47,734 nucleotides of DNA from Pseudomonadota bacterium. Its GTDB lineage: Bacteria > Pseudomonadota > Gammaproteobacteria > Burkholderiales > Burkholderiaceae_B. Within the stretch, counting starts at the first letter, position 1. Each line of letters opens with the position of its first letter. The notes beneath the pieces were generated by a model, which had not been told where the DNA came from, searched no databases, and saw nothing but the letters and a program-made list of their open reading frames with translations. Positions 32,897-40,566 of the stretch are shown piece by piece. A program made the position numbers and the translations under genes. Location of the stretch: assembly GCA_023440825.1 (NCBI GenBank), contig JAEXRL010000016.1, positions 1 to 47,734 on the forward strand. The letters run 5' to 3'.

Positions 32897-33805
32897 ATGG
32901 ATCTGCGTTCGCTTAAGTACTTCGTGGAAACTGTCCGCTTACGCAGTTTCACTGCTGCCGCGAATAGCCTTGGAGTCACACAGTCGACAATCAGCAAAAT
33001 GATTCGTCAGCTCGAAGACGGTCTAGGTGAACCTTTACTCATCCGCGACACCAAACAATTTCAGCTCACCGACAGTGGTCGCGTGCTGATGGAACAAGCG
33101 CAAGATATCTTGCAGCGTGTGGACCGTTTACACGCTGAGCTACATGCTGTACAAGCGCTGCAAGGAGGCAGGCTGGATATAGGCATTCCGCCTATGATCA
33201 ACATGCTTTTCACCGAAGTTTTACAAGAATTCAAGCAAAAACACCCTAAAATTGAATTGAATTTACATGAAGATACCGGCATGGGCATGGAGGCCATGGT
33301 CAGCAATGGTGATCTGGAAATGGGTTTGAGTATTTTGCCCATTAAGCCAGATAATCGCCTAAGTTGGAGCCATGTAGCTCGCCACGAAGTGTGGGCTATC
33401 GGGCACAAAAACTGTTTTAAGTCCCTGCACCCGGTCATCACTCTGAGCGAGTTGGCCGATATGCCCTTAATTTTTTTAAACGAAGACTTCGCGTTGACTC
33501 GCAGCCTGCGTTTGGCATTTGCTCAGGCCGGACTGGCTATTAAAGTGAATGCACAAAGTGGGCACTGGGACTGGGTCGCCGCCATGGCCAAAGCCGGTAT
33601 GGGGGTAGCTTTGCTGCCCGAGCCCTTTATACACTCGCAGCTTGACGCCAATACACATGTAGCGAAAGTGCAAAACCCTCAACTGTACTGGGATGTCGCC
33701 TTATTATGGAAAGGCAACTATGTTTCCCTAGCTGCGCGTGCTTGGCTAGAGATCTGCCAACAGCGATTAGGCAAGCTATGGCTAGATGTAGAACTGCCTG
33801 AGTAA
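32897..33805 (+). CDS. LysR family transcriptional regulator (divergent from CoA-transferase)
   Basis: 302 residues from ATG 32897 (MDLRSLKYFVETVRLRSF); the frame runs 21 bases further upstream. The winged helix-turn-helix is at about 2-60 (FTAAANSLGVTQSTISKMIRQLED), followed by the co-inducer-binding domain (about 90-300). The arrangement, back-to-back with the CoA-transferase gene over 184 bases, is the classic LysR layout. Candidate operator elements in the gap include ATAATGAATAATTACGA near 32838-32854. The inducer is unknown. Confidence 0.9.
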   Translation: MDLRSLKYFVETVRLRSFTAAANSLGVTQSTISKMIRQLEDGLGEPLLIRDTKQFQLTDSGRVLMEQAQDILQRVDRLHAELHAVQALQGGRLDIGIPPMINMLFTEVLQEFKQKHPKIELNLHEDTGMGMEAMVSNGDLEMGLSILPIKPDNRLSWSHVARHEVWAIGHKNCFKSLHPVITLSELADMPLIFLNEDFALTRSLRLAFAQAGLAIKVNAQSGHWDWVAAMAKAGMGVALLPEPFIHSQLDANTHVAKVQNPQLYWDVALLWKGNYVSLAARAWLEICQQRLGKLWLDVELPE

Positions 33806-33813
33806 ATTAAAAA

Positions 33814-33845
33814 AACCTGATCACAATGAAGTGACCAGGTCTTTC
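33814..33845. terminator. Bidirectional terminator between LysR gene and ahpF
   Basis: ACCTGATCAC/GTGACCAGGT (33815-33824, 33831-33840) with a 6-base loop. Seven A precede it and CTTT follows, so on the minus strand it ends in TTTTTTT, terminating ahpF well. Confidence 0.88.
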
Positions 33846-33875
33846 AGTGCTAGCTCAATTCAAAGCACTACGCAC

Positions 33876-35465
33876 TCAGGCCGATACTGCCTCAACAGGC
33901 TGCTCTTCATCCATAGAACTGCGGATCATGTAGTCAAAAGCGCTCAGTGCAGCCTTGGCGCCTTCGCCTGCGGCAATAACAATTTGCTTATACGGCACTG
34001 TTGTCACATCACCCGCCGCAAAAACACCCGCTAAAGATGTCGCTCCGCGAGCATCGACCTCGATCTCACCAAAGCGGGACAAGCCCACTTCGCTGCCTTT
34101 GAGCCATTCCGTATTCGGGACCAAGCCAATCTGCACGAAGATACCATCTAATACCAAGCGTTTAGACTCGTGCGTAGTGCGGTCTTTGTACAGCAAGCCG
34201 CTTACCTTTTGACCATCGCCTAATACTTCTGTTGTTTGCGCCATGGTAATAATCGTGACGTTAGGCAAACTACGTAGCTTACGCTGCAACACATCGTCAG
34301 CGCGTAACGCCTCACCAAACTCGAGCAATGTAACGGACTTCACCAAACCGGCCAAATCGATGGCTGCTTCCACACCCGAGTTCCCACCACCTACCACTGC
34401 TACATCCTTGCCTTTAAACAAAGGACCATCGCAATGTGGGCAATAGGCCACGCCACGGTTACGGTACTCTTGCTCGCCGGGCACACTCAACTCACGCCAA
34501 CGCGCTCCTGTCGCCAGCACGACGCTTTTCGCTTTTAGCGTACCGCCACCGTCGATATCCACAACAAGCTGTTTACCTTCACGACGTATATCAGCGGCAC
34601 GATGTAAGTTCATGACATCTACATCGTATGTCTTAACGTGTTGTTCTAGCGCTGTGGCAAATTTTGGGCCGTCCGTTTCAATCACAGAAATATAATTTTC
34701 TATGGACATGGTATCCAGCACTTGACCGCCGAAACGCTCGGCGACAACGCCGGTACGAATTCCCTTGCGCGCAGCATAAATAGCCGCAGCAGCACCAGCC
34801 GGACCACCACCTACAATCAATACATCAAACTCATCTTTGGCGTTCAATGCTTCGGCACGTGCTTCCGTATTACCAGCACCTAACTTAGCCAACAATTCTT
34901 CTGCGCTCGCTCTGCCCGAGTGAAAACTTTCACCATTCAAATAAACGCTGGGCACAGCCATGACCTGACGTGCATCCACTTCGTCTTGGAACAGGGCGCC
35001 ATCAATCGACACGTGCTTAATACGTGGATTAATCACCGCCATTGCATTCAAGGCCTGAACAACATCAGGACAGTTTTGGCAGGACAAAGAAAAATACGTT
35101 TCGAATACGTAATCATCCGGCAGGTTACGAATCTGCTCAATCACCGCCTCATCAAGCTTAATGGGATGACCACCCACCTGCAATAAGGCTAAGACTAAAG
35201 AAGTGAATTCGTGCCCCAGGGGTAGACCTGCGAAACTAACACTGATGTCGCTATCTGCTCGCTTGATGGCAAACGAGGGTTTACGGGCGTTTGCATCGGT
35301 GTTTTCTATCAAGCTCACCTTATCGGATAAGGCAGCGATCTCTTCCAGGAGAGTACGTAACTCAGCGGACTTGGGGGTGGAGTCCAGTGACGCGTCCAAC
35401 TCGATGGGGTAGACGAGCTTTTCAAGGTAAGCCTGCAATTGAGTTTTGAGGTTTGCATCTAACAT
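33876..35465 (-). CDS. ahpF: Alkyl hydroperoxide reductase subunit F
   Basis: 529 residues from ATG 35465 (MLDANLKTQLQAYLEKL); the extra 27 upstream codons run through the hairpin region and are rejected. The N-terminal double-thioredoxin domain has the redox pair Cys129-Cys132 (SLSCQNCPDV). The FAD/NADH domains have VLIVGGGPAGAAAAIYAARKG and VAVVGGGNSGVEAAIDLAG, with the second redox pair Cys341-Cys344 (AYCPHCDGP). It passes electrons from NADH through both centres to AhpC. It is the second gene after ahpC, with a hairpin between. Confidence 0.96.
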   Translation of the reverse strand: MLDANLKTQLQAYLEKLVYPIELDASLDSTPKSAELRTLLEEIAALSDKVSLIENTDANARKPSFAIKRADSDISVSFAGLPLGHEFTSLVLALLQVGGHPIKLDEAVIEQIRNLPDDYVFETYFSLSCQNCPDVVQALNAMAVINPRIKHVSIDGALFQDEVDARQVMAVPSVYLNGESFHSGRASAEELLAKLGAGNTEARAEALNAKDEFDVLIVGGGPAGAAAAIYAARKGIRTGVVAERFGGQVLDTMSIENYISVIETDGPKFATALEQHVKTYDVDVMNLHRAADIRREGKQLVVDIDGGGTLKAKSVVLATGARWRELSVPGEQEYRNRGVAYCPHCDGPLFKGKDVAVVGGGNSGVEAAIDLAGLVKSVTLLEFGEALRADDVLQRKLRSLPNVTIITMAQTTEVLGDGQKVSGLLYKDRTTHESKRLVLDGIFVQIGLVPNTEWLKGSEVGLSRFGEIEVDARGATSLAGVFAAGDVTTVPYKQIVIAAGEGAKAALSAFDYMIRSSMDEEQPVEAVSA

Positions 35466-35492
35466 AGTAAGAGCGCCTTTTCCTGTAGAAAT

Positions 35493-35522
35493 TAAAACTG
35501 AGAGCCAGCCAAACTGGCTCTC
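35493..35522 (-). terminator. Hairpin terminator/attenuator between ahpC and ahpF
   Basis: On the minus strand GAGAGCCAG-TTTGG-CTGGCTCTC forms a perfect 9-bp stem followed by AGTTTTAATTT. It lies 28 bases before the ahpF start and 58 bases after the ahpC stop, and would give more AhpC than AhpF. Confidence 0.8.
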
Positions 35523-35579
35523 TGACGGGTGCCCCGCAAGGCACACCGTTACTTCTGATTCCAGCTATAGTCCAAAGAC

Positions 35580-36143
35580 TTAGATCTTGCCGACCAAATC
35601 CAAAGAAGGAGTTAGCGTCGCTGCACCCTCTTGCCATTTGGCTGGACATACCTCACCGGGGTTGTTAGCAACGTACTGAGCAGCGCGAACTTTGCGCAGC
35701 AACTCAGAAGCGTCACGACCAATACCGTTGTCGTGAATTTCCAGAATCTTGATCTGACCTTCTGGGTTGACCACAAACGTACCACGCAGCGCCAAGCCTT
35801 CTTCTTCGATCAGTACGTCGAAGTTGCGCGACAGCAGGTGAGTAGGATCACCGATCAGAGGATAGTTCACTTTTTTGATCGCATCGGACGTGTCGTGCCA
35901 AGCTTTGTGAGCGAAGTGAGTATCTGTGGAGACACCGTAGATTTCTACGCCCATTTTCTGGAACTCAGCGTAATGATCAGCCAAGTCTTCCAGCTCTGTG
36001 GGGCATACAAAAGTAAAGTCAGCGGGGTAAAACACGAATACGGACCACTTGCCAGCCACTGTTTCGTTGCTGACGTCAACAAATTTACCATTATGGTAAG
36101 CCGTTGCGGTGAAAGGTTTAATAGTAGTGTTGATCAAAGACAT
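35580..36143 (-). CDS. ahpC: Alkyl hydroperoxide reductase subunit C (peroxiredoxin)
   Basis: 187 residues, a typical 2-Cys peroxiredoxin that reduces organic peroxides, hydrogen peroxide and peroxynitrite. It has the peroxidatic Cys47 in FYPADFTFVCPTELEDL and the resolving Cys166 in GEVCPAKW. Start MSLINTTIKPFTATAY is characteristic of the enterobacterial-type AhpC. GGAG precedes ATG at good spacing. It pairs with ahpF, and the promoter region to the right has an OxyR-like half-site. Confidence 0.97.
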   Translation of the reverse strand: MSLINTTIKPFTATAYHNGKFVDVSNETVAGKWSVFVFYPADFTFVCPTELEDLADHYAEFQKMGVEIYGVSTDTHFAHKAWHDTSDAIKKVNYPLIGDPTHLLSRNFDVLIEEEGLALRGTFVVNPEGQIKILEIHDNGIGRDASELLRKVRAAQYVANNPGEVCPAKWQEGAATLTPSLDLVGKI

Positions 36144-36182
36144 GTTAGCTCCAATTAGCGGTTAACAATTGACAGTAAATTC

Positions 36183-36229
36183 ATTATAGAAAAACGCTAT
36201 TGATATGTAAAATTGATTAAAACAATCAA
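36183..36229 (-). promoter_or_regulatory. ahpC promoter with OxyR-like half-site and upstream repeat
   Basis: On the minus strand there is TTTACA (36206-36211), a 17-bp spacer and TATAAT (36183-36188), a near-ideal sigma70 promoter placing the start point near 36176 and a 33-base leader. ATAG-N7-CTAT (36186-36200) matches one half of the OxyR consensus, overlapping the -10 and spacer. The second half is poor. Just upstream of the -35 is a perfect inverted repeat TTGATT-AAAAC-AATCAA (36213-36229), a good position for an activator. OxyR control is inferred. Confidence 0.6.
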
Positions 36230-36344
36230 CTCAATTGACGTTAGCTATCGAACAAGGCGAAAAAAAACTTTACGCACTCGCTAGGTCAATACTAACAAGA
36301 AGACCATGAAATTACTATGACAGCCGATACCCGTTTCGATGTTT

Positions 36345-37730
36345 TCATTCCCGCATACACCGTGCCAGCGCTTTCCAAAAATCAGGCTTATCCGCCAAAG
36401 CTACCGAAAAACGCAAGTAGGAACTAGGGCCTTGCTCTGGAAAAAACACATGGCCTGCCACAACCGTGTGTCTGTCTGCCTGCAAACGTCTGACTAACAC
36501 TTCGCTATCGCGCCCCATATCGCACCACACAAACATGCCTGCCTGGGGTCGAAAATCTGGGAACACGCCTAATTCTGCCAAACCATCCAAGGTGCGTTCC
36601 AACCCATCCATGGCAAGATCACGCATACGCTGCATATGCTTTCTGTGCTGCCCCTCACTAAGCAAACGATGCACGACACGCTCAGTCAATTCAGGAGTCG
36701 TCATTCCGGACAGCATTTTTAAACGGGCCAGGGCCTCAACCCGCTCTGGGCTGGCTGCCAAATAAGCGGTGCGCAAACCTGCGGCTAAGGCTTTGGAATA
36801 TCCCCCCACCAAAATAACACGCTGCAACTGATCTAATTGCGCCAAACGGTAGCCGTTACCGGGATGCAACTCACTAAATGTATCGTCTTCAATAAAAAAG
36901 AAGTCATGGCGTTCAGCTAATTGCAAAAGTTGATGCGCTTTGGCCAAACTCAAGCTAGAGCCTGTCGGATTATGAACCACCGAGTTAATCACCATCAACA
37001 CAGGCTGATATTGCTGCACCACCTGCTCTAGCCTAATCATATCTGGGCCGTCCGCCAAGCGCGGCACGCCCACTACCTTCACGCCTGAGATCGCTAAACG
37101 GGCAAACACCAAATACCAAGCGGGCTCTTCTACCACTACACAATCGCCCGGCTTAAGGCTATGACGCAAGATTAAATCAATAGCGTGTGTTACCCCAGCG
37201 CACAACAACAACTGCGTGTCGGCATCTGCCTGCACACCCAACCATTCCAACTGAGCCGAAATGTGCTGTCGTAAAGGTGTATAACCATGTGAATGGCCAT
37301 AGTCTAGTAAGCTGCTGCCCGCGGTGCGCGCTACGTAACGCACCGCCGCTTGCACACGCTGCGGGCTAAGCCAGTGGCGGGGGACCCCGGCCCCGTCATT
37401 CTGCCCCATAAAGGCTGCAAGCATCCACTCCAGATCAATACGATCTGAACGCTCTCCTTGCAATTGCACCTCAGATTGCATGACATCACGACGCGCCCGT
37501 ACATAAAAACCTGAATATGGGCGAGACTCGATAAAGCCTAGTGCGACCAAGCGCTCGTACACAGTCACCACTGTATGCGGACTAATATGCCACGCTTGTG
37601 CTAGAACACGCACAGAGGGCAAGCGCGCGCCCGTACGCCAGGTTTTAAGTTCTGCCTGCAGGCGCGCCAACACTTGTTCTGTGACACTTTGCCCTTGGCC
37701 GCGTACAGGACGCCAATTAGCTACTTGCAT
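36345..37730 (-). CDS. MocR-type regulator: GntR DNA-binding domain fused to PLP aminotransferase fold
   Basis: 461 residues from ATG 37730 (MQVANWRPVRGQG); 18 upstream codons are rejected. The N-terminal wHTH of the GntR family (about 15-75) has ARLPSVRVLAQAWHISPHTVVTVYERL. The fold-type I aminotransferase domain spans about 110-455, with YSKALAAGLRTAYLA holding the PLP-binding lysine. MocR regulators (PdxR, GabR, TauR) often act on genes of vitamin B6 or amine metabolism. It is divergent from a DMT exporter over 125 bases, its most likely target. The coenzyme-binding lysine is intact; no ligand can be inferred. Confidence 0.93.
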   Translation of the reverse strand: MQVANWRPVRGQGQSVTEQVLARLQAELKTWRTGARLPSVRVLAQAWHISPHTVVTVYERLVALGFIESRPYSGFYVRARRDVMQSEVQLQGERSDRIDLEWMLAAFMGQNDGAGVPRHWLSPQRVQAAVRYVARTAGSSLLDYGHSHGYTPLRQHISAQLEWLGVQADADTQLLLCAGVTHAIDLILRHSLKPGDCVVVEEPAWYLVFARLAISGVKVVGVPRLADGPDMIRLEQVVQQYQPVLMVINSVVHNPTGSSLSLAKAHQLLQLAERHDFFFIEDDTFSELHPGNGYRLAQLDQLQRVILVGGYSKALAAGLRTAYLAASPERVEALARLKMLSGMTTPELTERVVHRLLSEGQHRKHMQRMRDLAMDGLERTLDGLAELGVFPDFRPQAGMFVWCDMGRDSEVLVRRLQADRHTVVAGHVFFPEQGPSSYLRFSVALADKPDFWKALARCMRE

Positions 37731-37855
37731 GATGTAGACTCTGTATTGCCAAATTAACCAGTACAGTATGCTGCACCGCCTCATAATCTGTACTGCTACT
37801 GTGCTGAATTTTACTTTACGATAAAAACCTTTTCCACGTTTATCAGCCTCTTATC

Positions 37856-38746
37856 ATGGCCACCACACTCTCTTCTGAAGCCTCTACAAACAGCAATAAC
37901 TGGCAAGCCTATTACTACGCGTTACTGGGAGTGTTGATTTTTTCATTTACGCTACCCATGAGCCGTCTGGCGGTTACCGAATACAGCCCATGGCTGTTAG
38001 GCATGTTACGAGGCAGTATCGGCGGCACTACCGCAGCTGTTATTTTGCTGCTTACCCGCAGCCGCTTTCCCAATCGACAAGAATGGCGAAATATTCTCAT
38101 TGCTTGCACTGGGCTTATACTCGGCTGGCCTCTATTATCTAATCTTGCTTTACAAACCGTGCCCTCGTCGCAAGCTGCGGTGCTCATAGGCGTTATTCCG
38201 CTTTTTACTGCCCTGTTTGCATCCCTGCAAAGCGGGCAAACTCTAAGTCGACGATTCTGGGGATGGTGCCTGCTGGGTTCGGGCCTAGTATTTGCCTACG
38301 CCATGCAAATTAGCCAGTGGCAATTTGAAGTTGGCCACTTGTACTTATTACTGGGCTCTGCATTTTCAGGCTTAGGCTATGCCTATGGTGGTCAGGTCGC
38401 TAAAACGCTCAGTGGCTGGCGTACCATTTGCTGGTGTCAGGCAGTAAGTCTGCCCTTAACCATACCGGCTAGCTTATATCTGGCTAGCGACCTGCAGCAT
38501 GTACCGGGCTCCACCACTACCTTTGCCATGCTGTATCTGGCTTTAATGTCCTCGTTACTGGGTTTTTTCCCCTGGTACAAGGCGATGGCTATCGGCAATG
38601 TAGCAAAAATTGGTCAAGTCCAGTTGCTGCAACCTTTTCTGGCTATTTTGATTTCTGCTCTCTGGCTAGGCGAGCAAGTCAGTATGTTGACCTGGGCAAG
38701 CTGCGTACTGATCGTATTTATTATTGCTGCTAGTCGTAAATCATAG
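37856..38746 (+). CDS. EamA/DMT family transporter
   Basis: 296 residues with ten membrane segments in two EamA repeats (about 17-145 and 160-290). Marker stretches are LIFSFTLPMSRLAVTEYSPWLLGMLRGSIGG and PWYKAMAIGNVAKIGQVQLLQPFLAILISALWLGE. These drug/metabolite transporters export amino acids, their derivatives or purines. It is paired with a divergent MocR regulator, a common arrangement in which the regulator responds to a pyridoxal or amine ligand. The substrate is unknown. Confidence 0.88.
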   Translation: MATTLSSEASTNSNNWQAYYYALLGVLIFSFTLPMSRLAVTEYSPWLLGMLRGSIGGTTAAVILLLTRSRFPNRQEWRNILIACTGLILGWPLLSNLALQTVPSSQAAVLIGVIPLFTALFASLQSGQTLSRRFWGWCLLGSGLVFAYAMQISQWQFEVGHLYLLLGSAFSGLGYAYGGQVAKTLSGWRTICWCQAVSLPLTIPASLYLASDLQHVPGSTTTFAMLYLALMSSLLGFFPWYKAMAIGNVAKIGQVQLLQPFLAILISALWLGEQVSMLTWASCVLIVFIIAASRKS

Positions 38747-38919
38747 GCTCACATCCTTTACTGTCGCCCTACATGACTTAACAAAATATGGAGCTAACCA
38801 ATTAATCGTTCACCTCGCGCTGCGGGCAGGCCACACTAGCCTATCTAATTAGCTTGTGGCCAGCCCCGTCGTGCAACGTAGTCAGCCGCTGACCACAGGG
38901 TTTAGCCGGACCGCCTATT
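38747..38919 (+). promoter_or_regulatory. cysH upstream region with hairpins
   Basis: The 173 bases before cysH contain two inverted repeats: GGCCACA/TGTGGCC (38829-38835, 38855-38861; 19-base loop with inner pairing CTAG/AGCT) and GTCAG-CCG-CTGAC about 20 bases further on (38880-38892). No T-run follows, so these are not terminators. They would lie in the 5' leader of the cysHDN mRNA. No known riboswitch class is recognised. No CysB consensus can be assigned by eye. Confidence 0.45.
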
Positions 38920-39648
38920 GTGAATCAAGACAGCCCTACACTCGACACACCTACGCTTGTTCTATGGAAGCAGCTACGCTCCGACATAGAGCATATCGCC
39001 TATGCCCACCCTGACGCGGTCTTCGCCAGCTCCATGGCAGCCGAAGACATGCTGGTTTTTCATGCCTTAGCGCTCTACGCGCCCACCCTCAACACCTTTT
39101 CGCTCAACACTGGCCGATTGCACGCGGAAACTGTAGCCATGGCCGCACGCATACGTGAACACTATCAACGCGAGCTCATTTTCTATCACCCAAACCCGGA
39201 GCGCGTACAAGCACACGTTAAGCAACATGGGCTATATGCTTTTTATGACAGTGTGCAATTACGCAAAGAGTGCTGCCAAATACGTAAAGTTGAGCCCTTA
39301 CGGCAAGCTCTTCAAGGGCATTCGGCCTGGATCACTGGACAACGACGCGAACAATCTCAAAGTCGTACCACACTACCTAAACAAGAATACGATCAAACTT
39401 TCGGCCTGGAAAAGTTCAACCCTTTGGCAGACTGGACGCACGAACAGGTCTGGTCCGTCATACATGGTCTGCGTATCCCCTACAACGCGCTGCACGACCA
39501 AGGCTACCCCTCCATAGGCTGCGAGCCCTGTACGCGAGCCATCAAACCGGGCGAAGACGTACGTGCTGGCCGCTGGTGGTGGGAGCAGCGCGACACGCTA
39601 GAGTGCGGCTTACATGCCAGCAACCTGCCATCAACCGCCCACACATAA
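38920..39648 (+). CDS. cysH: Adenylylsulfate (APS) reductase, CysH family
   Basis: 242 residues with a GTG start at 38920. It reduces activated sulfate to sulfite using thioredoxin. Cys118/Cys119 (KECCQIRK) with Cys201/Cys204 (GCEPCTRA) are the four ligands of the [4Fe-4S] cluster that marks APS-type rather than PAPS-type reductases, and the catalytic cysteine is Cys229 in the ECGLH tail. The PP-loop region holds FASSMAAEDMLVFHA. An APS reductase makes CysC dispensable, in keeping with its absence here. First gene of cysHDN; cysD starts 9 bases later. Confidence 0.95.
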   Translation: MNQDSPTLDTPTLVLWKQLRSDIEHIAYAHPDAVFASSMAAEDMLVFHALALYAPTLNTFSLNTGRLHAETVAMAARIREHYQRELIFYHPNPERVQAHVKQHGLYAFYDSVQLRKECCQIRKVEPLRQALQGHSAWITGQRREQSQSRTTLPKQEYDQTFGLEKFNPLADWTHEQVWSVIHGLRIPYNALHDQGYPSIGCEPCTRAIKPGEDVRAGRWWWEQRDTLECGLHASNLPSTAHT

Positions 39649-39657
39649 AGGATCACC

Positions 39658-40566
39658 ATGCCCAAGATCGTCTCGCGTACTCACTTGGATTGGCTGGAAG
39701 CCGAAGCTATTTATATTTTGCGTGAAATTGCCGCCGAGACCGAAAGGCCAGTCTTACTCTTTTCAGGTGGCAAAGACTCTGCCGTGCTACTCAAATTAGC
39801 AGAAAAAGCCTTTAGCCCCGCCCCCCTGCCCTTTCCTCTGCTGCATGTAGACACGGGCCATAACTACCCAGAAGTCATACAGTTTCGTGACCGACGCGCC
39901 GCAGAGCTCGGCGCTACTCTCATTGTGCGTACAGTGGATGAATCGATTGCACGCGGCACTGTGGTATTGCGTCATGCCCATGCCAGCCGTAACGGGGCAC
40001 AGGCCACCACATTACTGGAAGCAATAGAAGAATTTAAATTTGATGCCTGTTTAGGTGGCGCACGTCGCGACGAAGAAAAAGCACGCGCCAAAGAACGTAT
40101 CGTGTCCTTTCGTGATGCCTTTGGTCAATGGGATCCTAAGGCGCAACGCCCAGAGCTATGGAATATTTTTAATACACGCATCCATCCCGATGAAAATCTG
40201 CGTGTATTTCCCATTTCCAACTGGACTGAATTAGACGTCTGGCAGTACATCAAACAGGAAAACATCGCCTTGCCTGCTATTTACTACACACACCAACGTG
40301 AGGTAGTAGAACGTCAGGGCTTAATCGTGCCGATTACTCCGTTAACCCCTTTATTAGAAGGCGAGCAAGCCAGTTGGCGTGATGTACGTTTTCGCACAGT
40401 AGGTGATATTTCTTGCACCTGCCCTGTTTTGTCTGTCGCGGCCACACCTGATGACATTATTGCCGAAACTGCGCTCGCTACCGTTACCGAACGTGGCGCA
40501 ACTCGTATGGATGACCAAACCTCTGAGAGCTCTATGGAGCTACGCAAAAAACAAGGGTATTTCTAA
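39658..40566 (+). CDS. cysD: Sulfate adenylyltransferase subunit 2 (CysD)
   Basis: 302 residues, the catalytic PP-loop subunit of ATP sulfurylase, which makes APS from sulfate and ATP. The PP motif VLLFSGGKDSAVLLKLAEKAF (about 34-54) is intact; LHVDTGHNYPEVI, GGARRDEEKARAKERI and RTVGDISCTCPV are diagnostic. The ribosome-binding site AAAGGAT precedes the ATG. Its stop overlaps the cysN start by one base (TAATG), which gives coupled translation of the heterodimer. Confidence 0.97.
   Translation: MPKIVSRTHLDWLEAEAIYILREIAAETERPVLLFSGGKDSAVLLKLAEKAFSPAPLPFPLLHVDTGHNYPEVIQFRDRRAAELGATLIVRTVDESIARGTVVLRHAHASRNGAQATTLLEAIEEFKFDACLGGARRDEEKARAKERIVSFRDAFGQWDPKAQRPELWNIFNTRIHPDENLRVFPISNWTELDVWQYIKQENIALPAIYYTHQREVVERQGLIVPITPLTPLLEGEQASWRDVRFRTVGDISCTCPVLSVAATPDDIIAETALATVTERGATRMDDQTSESSMELRKKQGYF

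Noticed and set aside
35466..35546. Longer AhpF start
   Set aside because: The added 27 codons run across the hairpin terminator; MLDANLKT at 35465 matches the family start.
37187..37369. Plus-strand short frame inside the MocR gene
   Set aside because: Pure antisense shadow with no start signal or motif.
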